Assembly (NCBI RefSeq): GCF_022539665.2
Contig: NC_081337.1
Coordinates: forward strand, 124,001 to 188,000
DNA: 64,000 nt
Reading direction: 5' to 3'
From: Daphnia carinata
Taxonomy: Eukaryota > Arthropoda > Branchiopoda > Diplostraca > Daphniidae
The translations under genes and the position numbers were made by a program. The notes under the pieces were generated by a model, which did not search any database, had not been told where the DNA came from, and worked only from the letters and a program-made list of their open reading frames with translations. This document shows positions 46,666 through 58,225 of this stretch, in pieces; the first letter of the stretch is position 1; every line of letters starts with the position of its first letter.

Positions 46666-49600
46666 CAGAGTTGGGAGTAGCTCACTGAAATGGAGCGCGC
46701 TCTGAGCTTTCCGCTCAGTGCTTCAAAGTGAGCGGAAAAGCTCTTTCGCTCGCCAAAAAAAAAGTGAGCGCGCTCTCGCTCATTTTTCGCTCGCGCTCTT
46801 TTTCGAAAAAAAAAACCGCGTAAAACATGCATTTTGATCCGCCTATAATTTCTATTAAAATATTGCAAATATAAAGCATAGCGCATCCACAAAAAACTTA
46901 GTAAATAAAAAATGTTTAACTGCACCAGTGTATTGAACAGTGTTGATCACGCATCATTCTGGATACGCCATATAGCGTTTAGAACATATTGTTACAACAG
47001 AACATCAAAACAAAAGGGGAACTTTTGGCACAAAGATGCATCAAAATGTTTTTGCTACGTAGGTAGTTTTTGAAGGGCAACTCTGCCAGTTCCTCGACGA
47101 CATTCCATTTTGTTTCAAGAAAAACCAGCTTATCGAAATTGCTATCCGATAAGTTTGACCGTTTCGGAACAAAAATGAGACCAGTCGTGCTAAAAAGTAT
47201 TTCGCAGGCAGCAGATGATGGAAGCGCGCTATTGTATTCCCTATTTAAAGAAAAACATAGATTAGGCATCGGCTAAATAATTTCAAAGAAAGTATTAGGA
47301 ATAAAATATGTTACATAAATATCTGTTTAATCGTCGGGAAACGACTTAGATCTTCCAGAGAACCGGCGACATCATTGAAATACCGATCTACTTCCCCGAT
47401 TTCGGTAGAGGCCCTTTTTCTTAGGCTGTTTAAAAACTGATTGTTAGATTTCTTTTTGGATGGTGAACTATCACTTTGACTTGTTTCATCGCAGGTACTT
47501 TCATTTGCGCTAAACCAGAAAAATAAAAGACATTTCAATTAACTAGATCAACGAATAATTGCACAACGCTATACTCACTCAACTATTACATTTGCACGCC
47601 TTTGAACTTCTTTTTTAAGAAGAGCAATATCGTTGTTTTTTTATTCTTCTGGAACCCAAGATAGCTTAAAATGCGGGTCACTGATAGCCGCTAGACGCAT
47701 ATGGTCGTCGTCAAACAAGGTGTTGAATCTTCTATTTACACCATCGAACAGGCAATTGACAAGTGGAATGCAATGGACGATACATCTATCTTGTTGGAGA
47801 CTTGTAAGTTTGTCCTTCAATATTGTAATGACAGGAAGAACACATCCCAATGACATCGCTTCTTCGTATTGGAACACGTCCAAGGCTTGAGAAATTGGCT
47901 TCATAACTAATGAACTCTTTAAGGAATTCTTGTTCAGCGGCTGACAGTTTTTTAAGCTTGAAATGTTCAAAAATTGTTTGAAGTTCTTCATTTTTCTTCG
48001 ATACGAAATAATGCACTTTGCACATCGCGTTGTAATAGCTGTTCCACCGTGTTATGTTATGGATAACGAATAACTCACCTATTATCTTTCTTATGAAATC
48101 AGAAGCTAGGGAACTCCGACTTTGTTTGTTCCAAACGGCAGACAGTTTTAAATCCAACTGTTTTTTTCAATTTTGTAAATTGACGATTGGTGATGTTTTT
48201 GACATCTGCTGTGGCGATCAGATTTAAGGAGTGACAGGTGCAGCGGAAATGACGAGGAAGAAAAATTCTACCTTCAACGTCGCAAATATCACTATCGCTT
48301 TCAAACTCCATCTCATCTTGAGTTGTTTTTAACTCACTTTCTTGCATCGACACCGCAAAGCCACAGGGCTCGCCGCTTTCTACATGCACTGGAATGTCGT
48401 TGCGATGATCCAAAATCAAACCAATATCAACGTAAATGACGTCTTCACTGTCATCTTCATCGTAAATTAAGTCATCTTCTTCACACGAAGCTCCTGGTAA
48501 GTCTTCCTTTTCCTTAGATGGAAACATCTTGAAAGCTTTTAGAAAGTTCGACCCGTTGTCTGTAATGGTGATGTTTACTTTGTTGCTAATCCGGAATTCA
48601 GCATGGAGATTTGCCATTGCCTTGGCAAGCACATCGTAAGTGTGTGCTCCATAAAGTCGCCGAACACCAAGGCAAGCACTTCGACGGATAATCTCTTTCG
48701 CGTCCTTTCCTTCCCCTAGCCAATGAACCGTCATTCCCAAAAAGCTCTTGCGGTGGGATGTCCAGCAGTCAGCTGTGGTGGAAACATAATCCACCTTTTC
48801 AAGTTCTGAAATAAGGTTTGATTTAGTTCTTGCGAATTTTTGATTTAAAATCTCCATCATCGAACGCCGACTTTTGATGACAAGTGGGCCAATCAATCCC
48901 CCAATAAGCTTCTGGAATCCTTCTTTTTCGATTTCGCTTAATGGCAAAAGATCTGCGATGACATGATTCTGTATAAAAAATGAATGAAAAATATATTGTC
49001 CTGTTTCGAAATATATAAGAAATACATTGTTTGCTACCAAGATCGCCTCGTCAAGTTCTTCTTGGACTCTTATTTGCTTAAATTTTGAGAAAACTCGAAT
49101 GCAAATGATCATTCAGTTTGGTTTGTGTCATTTTCTTTGTTGTAGTGTTTGTAGCTTGAGATGCGGATTCTCTCTCTTATTGTTCCACGAAGCAATGAAA
49201 TCAGAGAGATGGGAAGGGTGTTTAGTCTGGAATGATAAACATGAAACCATTATAAACTGGGAGTAAATCTTATATTAATCTTATTACGCTATCACTTTTG
49301 AAAAGTATATACCTTAATATGCCTTTTAGCATTAAACACCGAGTTGTTGGTTATTGACAAGTACTCTGCCTTTCCATTTTTTCCGTACTTGGTCTTATGC
49401 TTATGGCATAACATGCATTTAACCTTAAATCCCTTCCCACTTATCTGGTCGTGCATGAATGTGAAATACTTGGCTGGCAGTTGAATTCTTGACTTACTTG
49501 ACGCACTATCAGCACGAACTTGACTGATTTCACTTTCCTTCACCCTACAGCAGATTAGAAATATGAAAATGACAATACAAATGGAACTTAGTTAACTATA

Positions 49601-50134
49601 CTTACGATGTATCACAAAGAGTCATCAAAAGGTTCTGAATCTGAATGTGAAGTAACATAAATTTCTTTTTCATAGTCTTCGTCTCGGCCTTCTCCATCGT
49701 GAATATTACTTGAATTGGAAGCCATAATAAATACCGCAATCTTTGGAAAAACAAACAAAAAATTTATATTACATCTTATTATTTAAAGATTTTAAATCAT
49801 GCAAAAAAAACCAAAGATTGTACTTGCCCACTCTCTAAACAATGTTAAACTGAAAGAATTGTTTGCGTCGTCTGCGCATTTACTGTGTCGTTCCCGCAAA
49901 TTCTTTGCTATATTAAAAACAGTTTAAATTGCTGCCGAAAGATGGCGTAAGCGGTGTGAGCGCTCGCTCACTAGCCTTTCGCTCAAGCTCACGCTCGCGT
50001 TTTTTAAAATTGAGCGGCTCTCGCTCGCCGCTCACTGAAAATCGCGAGCGCGCTCGCGTTTCGCTCTCGCTCACTGAAAATCGCGAGCGCGCTCGTTTTT
50101 CGCTCTCGCTCAGAGCGCGCTCGTCCCAACTCTG
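46666..50134 (-). mobile_element. hAT transposon, complete, with 8-bp target duplication
   Basis: Ends CAGAGTTGGGA...TCCCAACTCTG form a perfect 11-bp terminal inverted repeat. The 8 bp on each side are identical (CTTATTAG at 46658-46665 and 50135-50142), the hAT hallmark. Length is 3,469 bp. Subterminal zones at 46681-46800 and 49950-50130 are crowded with GAGCG / CGCTC words, probable transposase-binding sites. It inserted into the Tc1-like transposase gene: removing it and one duplication restores the reading frame across the site. Confidence 0.95.
46979..49725 (-). CDS. hAT-family transposase with BED zinc finger
   Basis: Transposase of the enclosing hAT element, read on minus. Probable start ATG 49723-49725 (MASNSSNIHDGEG). 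The next exon (about 49545-49296) has a BED-type finger: KYFTFMHDQISGKG, VKCMLCHKH and a distal RH. The core exon (about 49090-48160) has VSTTADCWTSH, TITDNGSNFLKAF and FRCTCHSLNLIAT, then HNITRWNSYYNAM, the conserved hAT order with RNase-H-like Asp residues and the CxxH motif. The C-terminal dimerisation block reads YNSALPSSAACEILFSTTGL (46979-47269). Introns are short; a frame change near 47890-47990 between FKLKKLSAAEQEF and DVFQYEEAMSLG suggests one lesion or a missed splice. Active status is uncertain. Confidence 0.8.
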
Positions 50135-51273
50135 CTTATTAGTATGCGGGACCGAACTAAAACAGTGCCTGTTATACGTGAAGAGTTTAACTGCGGCAGG
50201 GAGAAAACCGTTTCAAAAACAACAATTCGCCGCCGTTTATTGAATTGGGGTATTAGGGGTCGTGTTGCGGCAAAAAAACCTTTATTGTGGAAGCAAAATG
50301 TATTGAAAAGATTGGCGTTTACCAAAGAACATGTTAATTGGACTCAAGACCAGTGGTCTAAAGTTCTTTTTTCTGACGAAAGCAAGTTTGAAATCTTTGG
50401 TAGCAAACGCCGCTTATTCGTCCGCCGTTTTGAAGGTGATAGGTTTAAGAAAAATTGCTTACAACCTACAGTTAAGCATGGTGGAGGTAGTGTTCTGGTA
50501 TGGGGTGCTATATCTGTAAAAGGTGCCGTACCTCTGAAAAAAATCGAAGGTATCATGGACACGAAGGTAACTTATTGTTATTCACGTCCGTTAATATAGC
50601 ATTAATTGAATTTTTATTAGGCTTATCACCAAATTTTGATTCGTCACGCCCTTCCTGGGGGGGAAGCGGCTTTTAGGAAGGGGGTTTGTCTTCCAAGAGG
50701 ACAATGATCCCAAACATGGATCTAAAATTTGTAGGGGGTATTTAAATAACAAACAACAAGCTGGTGTGTAGGTCATTGAATCTTGTTATTAGTTCGAGTT
50801 AACGCTGAGAGTCTTGCTTACGATTTAGGTGAAATTATCCGGATGGTCTGGCCAGCTCAAAGCCCGGACCTCAATCCCATTGAACAAATTTGGGATCTTC
50901 TTGACTCCAAAATACGCAAAATGCCTAACACCTCGAAGAATGCTTTGTGGAAAAATTTGCAAACGGCTTGGGCAAAAATTTCAAACGAGACTTTGGCGAA
51001 ATACATTTTCACAATGAAGTCCCGCTGTGATGCAGTCATCGAGGCTAAAGGTGGCCACACTAAGTTTTAATACAGAAGTATCGAACAATGACTTTTTAAT
51101 ACCTGCGATTTTTCTTATTGTTTAGCATCTCTCTCTCCTAGTGTAAGTTATAATTTAAAAATATTATCTAGAATTACTGTGGCCTAATGCCATAAATATT
51201 AGAAATAGTAGACGAAGGAAAAACTAAAAAACCCACAGCACGACAGATAAAATTCTTTTCAAAATCCGAACAT

Positions 51274-51495
51274 TTATTTTCTGGTCCCTTCAGTGGTACT
51301 ACACTTTACAGAGCTTGTTATTGAATCATTTCCTGGTTTACAGCTTAAGTCGACAGACTGTTTGGGTACTTCTTGCTTCTTTTCCGTAGATTGAGGTTGC
51401 TCATTAGGAACTGTCAATGGTCCTAAAATATAAACGTCCCCTGTACTGTCATGTATAGCTGTTTCACCATCTTCCGAAAAAATCCACTTCGCCAT
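51274..51495 (-). CDS. Unrecognised 73-residue frame inside the Tc1-like element
   Basis: An ATG-started frame on minus (MAKWIFSEDGETAIHDSTGD, then VYILGPLTVPNEQ and a Ser/Thr/Lys-rich end). It lies between the transposase stop and the right inverted repeat, on the opposite strand. The composition is protein-like, but I recognise no family. It could be a captured exon, an accessory protein, or chance. Confidence 0.3.
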   Translation of the reverse strand: MAKWIFSEDGETAIHDSTGDVYILGPLTVPNEQPQSTEKKQEVPKQSVDLSCKPGNDSITSSVKCSTTEGTRK

Positions 51496-52188
51496 TATCT
51501 AATAACGAATCCTTATTACCCTCCAACTGAGACAACTTTTTTTAAATGTGTGGTTTTACCGTTCAACGAGCGTTAAAGTAATTGTAACTCTTGTACTATT
51601 CTTCAATTACAGATATTTGTAAATGCAAGATCTAGGGCAACGAAAACTTCATTATTATTACTTCGGTCAATCAAAAATATGTTACCTTACGTATTAAAGG
51701 GTACGAAGCTGTAATCCAGTTGAATTTTAACACTGATTTCTATCACTGCGATATGATAGAAAAAAAACAAGGAACCCAAGACAGAAAGTAGTCTGCTGTG
51801 CGTTTTTTGCGAAACACTGCATCAGCGCCCCTATCGGAATATGGCAAAAAATTTACCTGATATTTTTAGGTAGCTATTTCTCCCACCTTTGCCACCCCCC
51901 ATATCCTAAGGCTAAGCCGCGGGCAGGGACAATCTATGTGGCTGTTTTAGGGGTGATCAAATATTTCATGTCTACGCTTTATTTCGTAAAATCCTTAACG
52001 GATTTTAAATAAAAAATTAGAAAGATAAAGAGCATTCCTTTATCTTTGTAATGCAACAAACCCGATAATTTTGTGCGCAATATTTCTATAGGAAAAAAAT
52101 TCCGGTGTGCGACACCGTAGGGCCTATCCTACGCGTGTTAAAACACAATAATTAGACGGGGATGATCAAATTCTTTGGGTGGGTACTG

Positions 52189-52486
52189 TACATTATTGTT
52201 CAGGTGGAGGGTTCATGTTATCATAACCTCCGGTAAAAATATGAGGTAGAGTAAAAACTACAGGTAATAATTATTTTCGTATACGCAAGTTCTGGCAATT
52301 CATAATGCAAGACAAGAAAGTATAAAGCATATGTTTTTTTCCTGCAAGTTTGTGTTCTATTTCAATTATTTCTGCTTACGATTACGATTAATTATACGTG
52401 CTTTTAGTAAAGTTTATGTTACGTTAGAGGTTTCTGGGGAATACTTGTATTTTGAAACTAATGTGTGAGAAATAACGACACCGATT
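52189..52486. other. AT-rich spacer between Tc1-like and BEL/Pao elements
   Basis: About 300 bp with no coding sequence or repeat that I can support. Confidence 0.5.
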
Positions 52487-52767
52487 TAGATTCACTAAGT
52501 TTATTCGAGGCGAACACAACTCACGAATAGAAAATGTTAAGATGAGTGGACGTGAGAAACACTGAACGTAATTTGGGTGAAACAGCAGGACGTCGACTGA
52601 CGATTAGGAAAAAAGGGGATACAATGGGGAAAAAAGGGGGAGTAAAGCGTCCGAGTTCTCGATTGCGAAACAATGGCGTACAATGATGCCAAATATCAGA
52701 GAGAAAATTAAGTGTGAATGTAATTTTCTACATACTCCCGGCCCGAGAGTGTATTATTCTTCCGCCA

Positions 52768-53346
52768 TTAACCGGATCCGTTCCTTTGCGGCAAGGGCTG
52801 CTTGACGTGGGGCGCGAAGTGTTCGAATTGGATCTGAAGAGGCGATTTTCTTCTGCTTCTTGGTGAGCTTCTTTGGTGAGACCGACGAGGCGTTTCCAAA
52901 AACCACCATACCCAGGGGTCGCGCTTTGGGATGAAACGCCATTCCATTTGGCTGCCTGAAAGGTATTTGACGACTTCGGCGCTTTCGTAGAGTCTTTTCA
53001 GCATTCGAGCGGCACTTTCGGAGGTGGTTGCGTTGTCTGAAAGTACCATTTTCGGCTGGAAATGGTGAGTTATGAAGCTACTAAAGACTAACATGAAATT
53101 AGCTGTTGTAAGGTCCTCTACCAGCTCAAGATGGATGGCACGAGAAGTACTACAGGTGAAGAGGCAAATATATGCCTTTGATTCTTGCTGATCAGGTAGA
53201 CCACGGATGGGAAATGGGCCGGCAAGATCAATTCCGGTCACGATAAATGCCTTATCGCCACGGACGCGAAAACTAGGTAGACTGGCTGAGTCTGGAGCTC
53301 GGTATGGAGGTCCGTTCACCCGGTGGCAAGTTGCAATTTTTAGCAA
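52768..53346 (-). pseudogene. BEL/Pao integrase fragment
   Basis: On minus: KIATCHRVNGPPYRAPDSAS, VTGIDLAGPFPIRG, SRAIHLELVEDLTTANFM and PKMVLSDNATTSESAARM, the conserved integrase core with first Asp (GIDLAGP) and second Asp (LSDNAT). After MEWRFIPKRDPWVWWFLE the frame shifts, and the catalytic Glu block is read in another frame (52942-52754). A decayed piece. Confidence 0.75.
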
Positions 53347-53399
53347 ATGTAGTTTGGCAAATTTTTAGCGAGCTGAGAGGCTAAATGAGAGCAAACTGT

Positions 53400-56000
53400 A
53401 GCAACAGCGGTTTTAAGAAAAACGAAAGGCATTGAACTGGTTTTGATTGCTGCCACGATCTTTGAGTGTGATTTGTTCAGGAGACAACCAGTATGAGATG
53501 AAGAAGGCTTGGCAAGGAAGTTGGTGGAGGTATTCTTGTCATGATGAAGGCTGGTATGATGTGGATGTTGACAACGTTGGCAGCGATAATGAGATGGGCA
53601 GTCTTTAATGTTGGAGTGCCCTGCATTGGGACAGTTGAGACAAAGCTTCTTGACCTTGGCGAGCTTCGTGCGTTCTTATGGCCCTCTAACGTCAATGACT
53701 GTGATTGATAGTGTTCACCCGAACAGTAAGGGCATAACTTCTTAACTGGATTGGATGTTGTGAAAAGTACTTGCTTTGTAGGGCGACTTAGGTGTAAATT
53801 GGTCATAGCTGTCACTCATAATATCGATTTCTCGTCTAATGGCCGCTCTGAGCTCGTCGAGAGACCATCCCGTGTTACCTTGATGCCGCGTAAGATTTCT
53901 GCGCACATCGGATGAAAGCTTGCGAATAAGAAGGCATACCAAATGATCACCATAAGAGTTAGGAATGGTACCGAGAGCTTCGAGGCCACGAATATGGGAT
54001 TCGAACTGATCAGACCCAGACATCACCGTTCCGTCTTTAAGACGTCTTTTGTCCTAGTCAATGGGACTGTGCCTACCGTATTAAAAACGCTCAGAAAGGC
54101 GACCAATTCTGGTATTTATGACCGCCAAACCAGGGATAAAAAAGGGCATTTGTAGGTTTTTTGTACGGTGACGTGGGCCCAAAGACGTCTTTTGGTCGGG
54201 CCTAAAGACGTCTTTTATTGGGCCAATAATAGTTTTTTGGCTGCTTGTACATAACGTTAAAGGCAAAGTGCAAAAAAGGATTCTGTGCCTTAAATCGAAC
54301 TCGGGTCTGGGACAGAGTCTTTTGGGCTAGTTGCCAAAAGGACTCTAGGTTTCCCGGCACTAGGACTTTTGTTCCTCGACAGTTGGGCATCTGGTTCACG
54401 ACGAAAGTACATCTGGCTATCGACGTTTGGACTAGTAGTTCCAGACGTTTGGGCGCAACAATAAATTGTTGCTGAAATCAACGAGTGATACACTTGACGC
54501 CAAGAAGATTCCAGTGCCATCGACGTTACGGCTTTTGACTTGTTGTATGTCGTTTTTTTTTCGACAACAGATCCCATAGAGGATTTAAAAAACATAAAGA
54601 TGTAGTCGAAATTAAGGTAAACTCTAGTTCCCTCAAAAGTAATTAAACCAATAATGCAAAATTTTGTTAGATTCCAAACTTAAGTATGATTTGCAAATTT
54701 TTTAAGGAAATGAATTATTTGATATTTAAGTCCTATCATAACTAATGCTTATTTTGAGCATTTCTTATGCTAAATTAATATAAATATTTTCCTCACTTTT
54801 TTCTAGCTTACAATTATTTCAATAGCTTGATTATCGTAAGCTATTTGATAAGGCATTAATCCGTCTTTTTCACAGGGTTTCGAACCGCGTAAAGTCGTGA
54901 AATATGCCTAGTTTGGGACTGATAAAAACGGTTTCTTTTTGTGCACGCACTTTGGGTCGCACGTTTTGGTGAAGAAGACCTAGTTTGGGCCTAAAAAAGC
55001 TCTCTTTTCAGGTCCTATATAATGTATTTAGGACGGTTTTTATCCCGAAAAAAAACAGGCGTTTTGTCTGGGTTTCAGACCATGTGTGTTTTGGTTAAAA
55101 AGCCTGATTTCGGCCCGAAAAAACTGTCTTTTTAACAGCGTTTTAAACCGCGTAGGGTCGTGGAATATTCCTTGTTTGGGCCCGATTAAATCCGTTTCTT
55201 TTATTGCGCTTCGGACCGCACGTTTTGGCAAAGAAGAACCAGTCGGGCCTGATAAAAGCTCTCTTTTCCCGGTCCTACATGACGTTTTCGAAAAGACGGC
55301 TTTTATCCCGGAAAAAAACCAGGCGTGTTGTCTGGGTAGACTGCTACGGGTTGAAGCTGCAACGGGCAGATTGATGAGAGCCTTGAAATGAGCAGTAACT
55401 ACATTCTTCGGTTCTTCGAACTTGGAAATAAGGAAATTAAATTTTGTGGCGCCACTGTAGCTTTTGGCATCTACTTCTGTTTCAAATACGTCCCAAAAAC
55501 TGGACCATAGAAGAATGTCTCCTTTAAAAACAGGTAAATCGAATTTTGGAAGGGCCTGGCTGACTGACTAGGCGCGACAGGAACGACTGGAAGTTAAGGA
55601 GCAGGCGCAGCTGTAGCAGCATCTTCTTCAGACTGGGAAGCTGACAATTGAAATTCGAAGTTGTCTCTGGCGTCACGAAGAATTCGGTTGGTGTTATCAG
55701 CGCCGCTCATCTCTGCTTCTAAATCTGCTGGATCCGTTTCAATAGAAAGGGCATCGTCAAGGGCTTTAATAGCCGCAATTTTCGTCACCAGATCGGCAAG
55801 TTTCCTTCGAAGCTCATCAATCTTCTGCACTCTAGTTTGATCATTATTAGCAACAATGTCATCCATTTTGTTCACCATACGTGTAGCAGCTGAACGATTA
55901 CTACCACGTTGGGCGGTGGAACTGCCACAACAACTAAGAGATATTTCGGACAGGAGTAAAAAAATTGCAAGACAGCCACGAGTTAAGCCTTTGCGTAGTG
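53400..56000 (-). pseudogene. BEL/Pao gag, in two parts around an insertion
   Basis: N-terminal part (about 55870-55350): a coiled-coil opening (MDDIVANNDQTRVQKIDELR), then after a frame change LPKFDLPVFKGDILLWSSFW, VVTAHFKALINLP, the DUF1759 signature of BEL gag. C-terminal part (54026-53480): QFESHIRGLEALG, SDVRRNLTRHQGN, and a zinc-knuckle start KLCPYCSGEHY. The two halves would be contiguous without the insert at 54014-55346. Downstream (about 53460-53350) KTAVATVCSHLASQLAKN resembles the protease start before the deletion that removed reverse transcriptase. Confidence 0.7.
54014..55346. mobile_element. Non-autonomous TIR element with internal tandem repeat, inside BEL gag
   Basis: It interrupts the gag frame. 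Ends ACCCAGACATCACCG (54014-) and, reverse-complemented from the right, TACCCAGACAACACGCC suggest terminal inverted repeats. It contains two diverged tandem units of about 250 bp (54886-55080 and 55141-55345) sharing AAACCGCGTA, CGCACGTTTTGG, AAAGCTCTCTTTTC and TTTTTATCCCG. The left part has repeated AAGACGTCTTTT palindromes. No transposase is seen. The exact target duplication was not resolved. Confidence 0.6.
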
Positions 56001-56284
56001 GCGTGGGTAGTGCTGTGTGCAGCCACGAGTGACAACACGAGGGACAAAACACGAGAGACAAAACACGAGATGTGTGGACAGTCACTGGTGACTGTGATGT
56101 GTGATAGATTCACTAAGTTTATTCGAGGCGAACACAACTCACGAATAGAAAATGTTGAGATGAGTGGACGAGAGCAACACTGAACGTAAGTCGGGTGAAA
56201 CAGCAGGACGTCGACTGATGATTAGAAAAAAGGGGAGACAAAGGGGAAAAAAGGGGGGGGGGCGCGTGAAGCGTCCGAGTTCTA

Positions 56285-56439
56285 GATTTTCGACATAATG
56301 TGAATACAACCAGTTAGTTTCCAAAATCCGTTTTATTATACTTTCAGCAAAACATAGTAATCTAATACTTAGTCCAGTCGCCATCAACAGCTATGACTAG
56401 TTCTGAGCGGGAACCCATGGTCTTTGCGAGAATTTGGCG
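56285..56439. other. Short spacer between BEL/Pao and the long-inverted-repeat element
   Basis: About 150 bp; nothing recognised. Confidence 0.5.
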
Positions 56440-56669
56440 ACCCCTGATCTTTTAAGAAAGATCGAAGATCGGATCGGCAATCCCAAAAAATTGATCGCGA
56501 TCCCATCGTTTTTAGCGATCAAATTTTTCGCCATCTAGCTCTAGATTTTGCAGTCGCGTGGCTCTTTTTCACTACTATTTCTGTCGAATGCCAATTGATC
56601 GAAGCTGCCAACATTAGTGTTAACCCTCAATGGCCGTCAGTGATTGCGGCTGTGACAGCCAATGGTAGC

Positions 56670-56825
56670 CGGAGAAATAGGACCCGGAGATTTAGGACCT
56701 ACAAATAGGACCTAGAGAAATAGGACCTGGAGAAATAGGACCCAATCTTCAAACATTTTTTGAAGGGTCCTATTTCTCCCTATTGAGGGTCCTATTTCTC
56801 CAGCCTTGAGGTCCTATTTCTCCAT
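56670..56825. repeat. GGAGAAATAGGACC hairpin cluster, left arm
   Basis: Four copies of GGAGAAATAGGACC or close variants are followed, after CCAATCTTCAAACATTTTTT, by three copies of the complement GGTCCTATTTCTCC. This makes a long imperfect palindrome. The mirror-image cluster in the right arm has the same order. Confidence 0.9.
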
Positions 56826-57285
56826 CTTAAAAAAATTAAATGTGGAATGGGCTTAATATTGCGATATGTTGAAAAAAAAACCGAACGGCTTATATTGGTT
56901 TCTGCACTTCAAACACCGTTATCAATATGACGCCTTTTCACTGCATTATAACTTTTTTAAAAAAATTTACATTCATAATATTTTTGCAGGATTATATGCT
57001 TTTTCTATTGCTTTTTAGAGCTCATTCAATAGAAAAGTAATTTTGTTTATACAGTATTTGGATTTTCGCATTTCACATTTTCTTACTGGTGTTTTCAGGC
57101 CTACCATCACCCGCCCTTTACTAGTGTCGCTATTCACTTTTTTTTTCTTCGTGCCTCAATGAGGATTCTTGGGAGGGCACATAAGTACCTCTTAATACAC
57201 AGATAACTAAGAAAATTATTATGTAAAAATAATTTAAGAAACGTTAATTTCATAATAAAACACTGTTTGCCCTTGCGCAAAATAT

Positions 57286-58225
57286 TGTTTTTTACGATAT
57301 ATATGGCAACGGTTACTACAAGCAGACGACTGTTTCAAGCTCGAAGTGTCAACATCCTACAATTCTATGAATCGTTGAAGTTGCTTATTGTAAGCGGTGT
57401 TTGTTTGACAGGTAAGTGGCTAGTTTCAGTAAAATTAAAAATTTTCTATTACCTAGGTTTGGCAGTTTTGGTACATTTCAAATTCATGTTGGCATTAGCA
57501 CCACAGAAGAAAAAAATTTACTTGGAAGGAAAGGTATTTAAAGTGTAGACATAATTTTATTAGTTGCAGTTGGAAATTTGACACACATTACTAATCCGAA
57601 ATGTTTCTTAGGTGGTTACTTTCAAGGAGAATCATGAAACTAGAGCATGATTTACCATGAACCATTTGGGAACCAACTTGTTAGCTGCCTTATAGCTATC
57701 ATCCTTCTGGTAATCTAGATTTTCACAGATTTTTTGTTCGTGAAATTTATGTAATCATTTTTCTTATCGTTCAGATGAAATAACAGCATTACAGCTGTTA
57801 GTTACGTCAAGACATTAATCTCAAGATGCAAGTACTGAGCTTTAACGGATTTCAATTTACAGAAGCAAGACATCCAATTCTGTTGTTGAGGAGAAAACCA
57901 ACTACACACCCAGCTATGAATGGACACATATGTGTAATTGAATCTAAATTAATTTTATTTTTATGGTTTAAAGGCTTTTCGTTCTAATCTTCCTGCTAGA
58001 TAGTATCTGAGAGCCATTCTTTAATTATCATTTCACTTAGATGCATTTTCAACTAGTAACTACATTAATTTATTATCGTCTTAGGTAGCAAACCGAAATC
58101 GGTACCATCGCTGAGCAGTGCCCAAGAAAATGTCCAGGAGCACGTAACACTATTCCTTATTATTGATTTCCATGATATCAATATTGGATATGGATCACGG
58201 GATCTCATGTTGAAGGCGAGGGGGG
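57286..58225. other. Interior of the element, unassigned exon-like pieces
   Basis: 57303-57411 reads MATVTTSRRLFQARSVNILQ... and ends at a clean GTAAGT donor; 57457-57532 follows an acceptor. Phases and composition are exon-like but I recognise no protein. The rest is AT-rich, with a piece at 58085-58140 (KPKSVPSLSSAQENVQEH) that may be a further exon of the JADE-like fragment. Confidence 0.35.

Larger units (their letters stand above)
46439..51070 (+). pseudogene. Tc1-like DDE transposase, split by the hAT insertion
   Basis: The N-terminal part (46439-46665; ATG at 46439) is a helix-turn-helix: SVEERGKIIHSYKTLESIRK and STVKYTIVRF. Coding resumes at 50143 after the hAT insert with IREEFNCGREKTVSKTTIRR. 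Catalytic residues visible: first Asp in LFSDESKFEIFG, second Asp in FVFQEDNDPKHGSK, Glu in QSPDLNPIEQIWDLL. Two short introns are likely (50567-50620 and 50764-50828). Joined this way, Asp to Glu spacing is about 38 residues. A run of seven G near 50655 shifts the frame just before the second Asp. It ends GGHTKF at 51070. Insertion plus frameshift make it inactive here. Confidence 0.85.
45917..52188 (+). mobile_element. Tc1-like DNA transposon with about 370-bp inverted ends, interrupted by a hAT element
   Basis: Terminal inverted repeats 45917-46287 and 51819-52188 begin CAGT(CACC/ACCC)ACCCAAAG and are flanked by TA on both sides, the Tc1/mariner target. The repeats match over their length apart from scattered substitutions. 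Without the nested hAT insert (46666-50134) and one copy of its target duplication, the element would be about 2.8 kb. It encodes a spliced transposase on plus and a small frame on minus (51495-51274). Confidence 0.9.
52487..56284 (-). mobile_element. BEL/Pao LTR retrotransposon, internally deleted and interrupted
   Basis: Near-identical end segments of about 170 bp (52487-52659 and 56105-56284), both running from TAGATTCACTAAGTTTATTC to GCGTCCGAGTTCT, are the LTRs or parts of them. Between them on minus are the gag pieces, a protease-like start, and an integrase piece; reverse transcriptase and RNase H are absent. A separate TIR element (about 54014-55346) sits inside gag. The element therefore cannot move on its own. 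Confidence 0.8.

Noticed and set aside
52590-52660. Poly-purine runs as an independent repeat
   Set aside because: They are part of the BEL/Pao LTR and recur in the other LTR at about 56225-56280.
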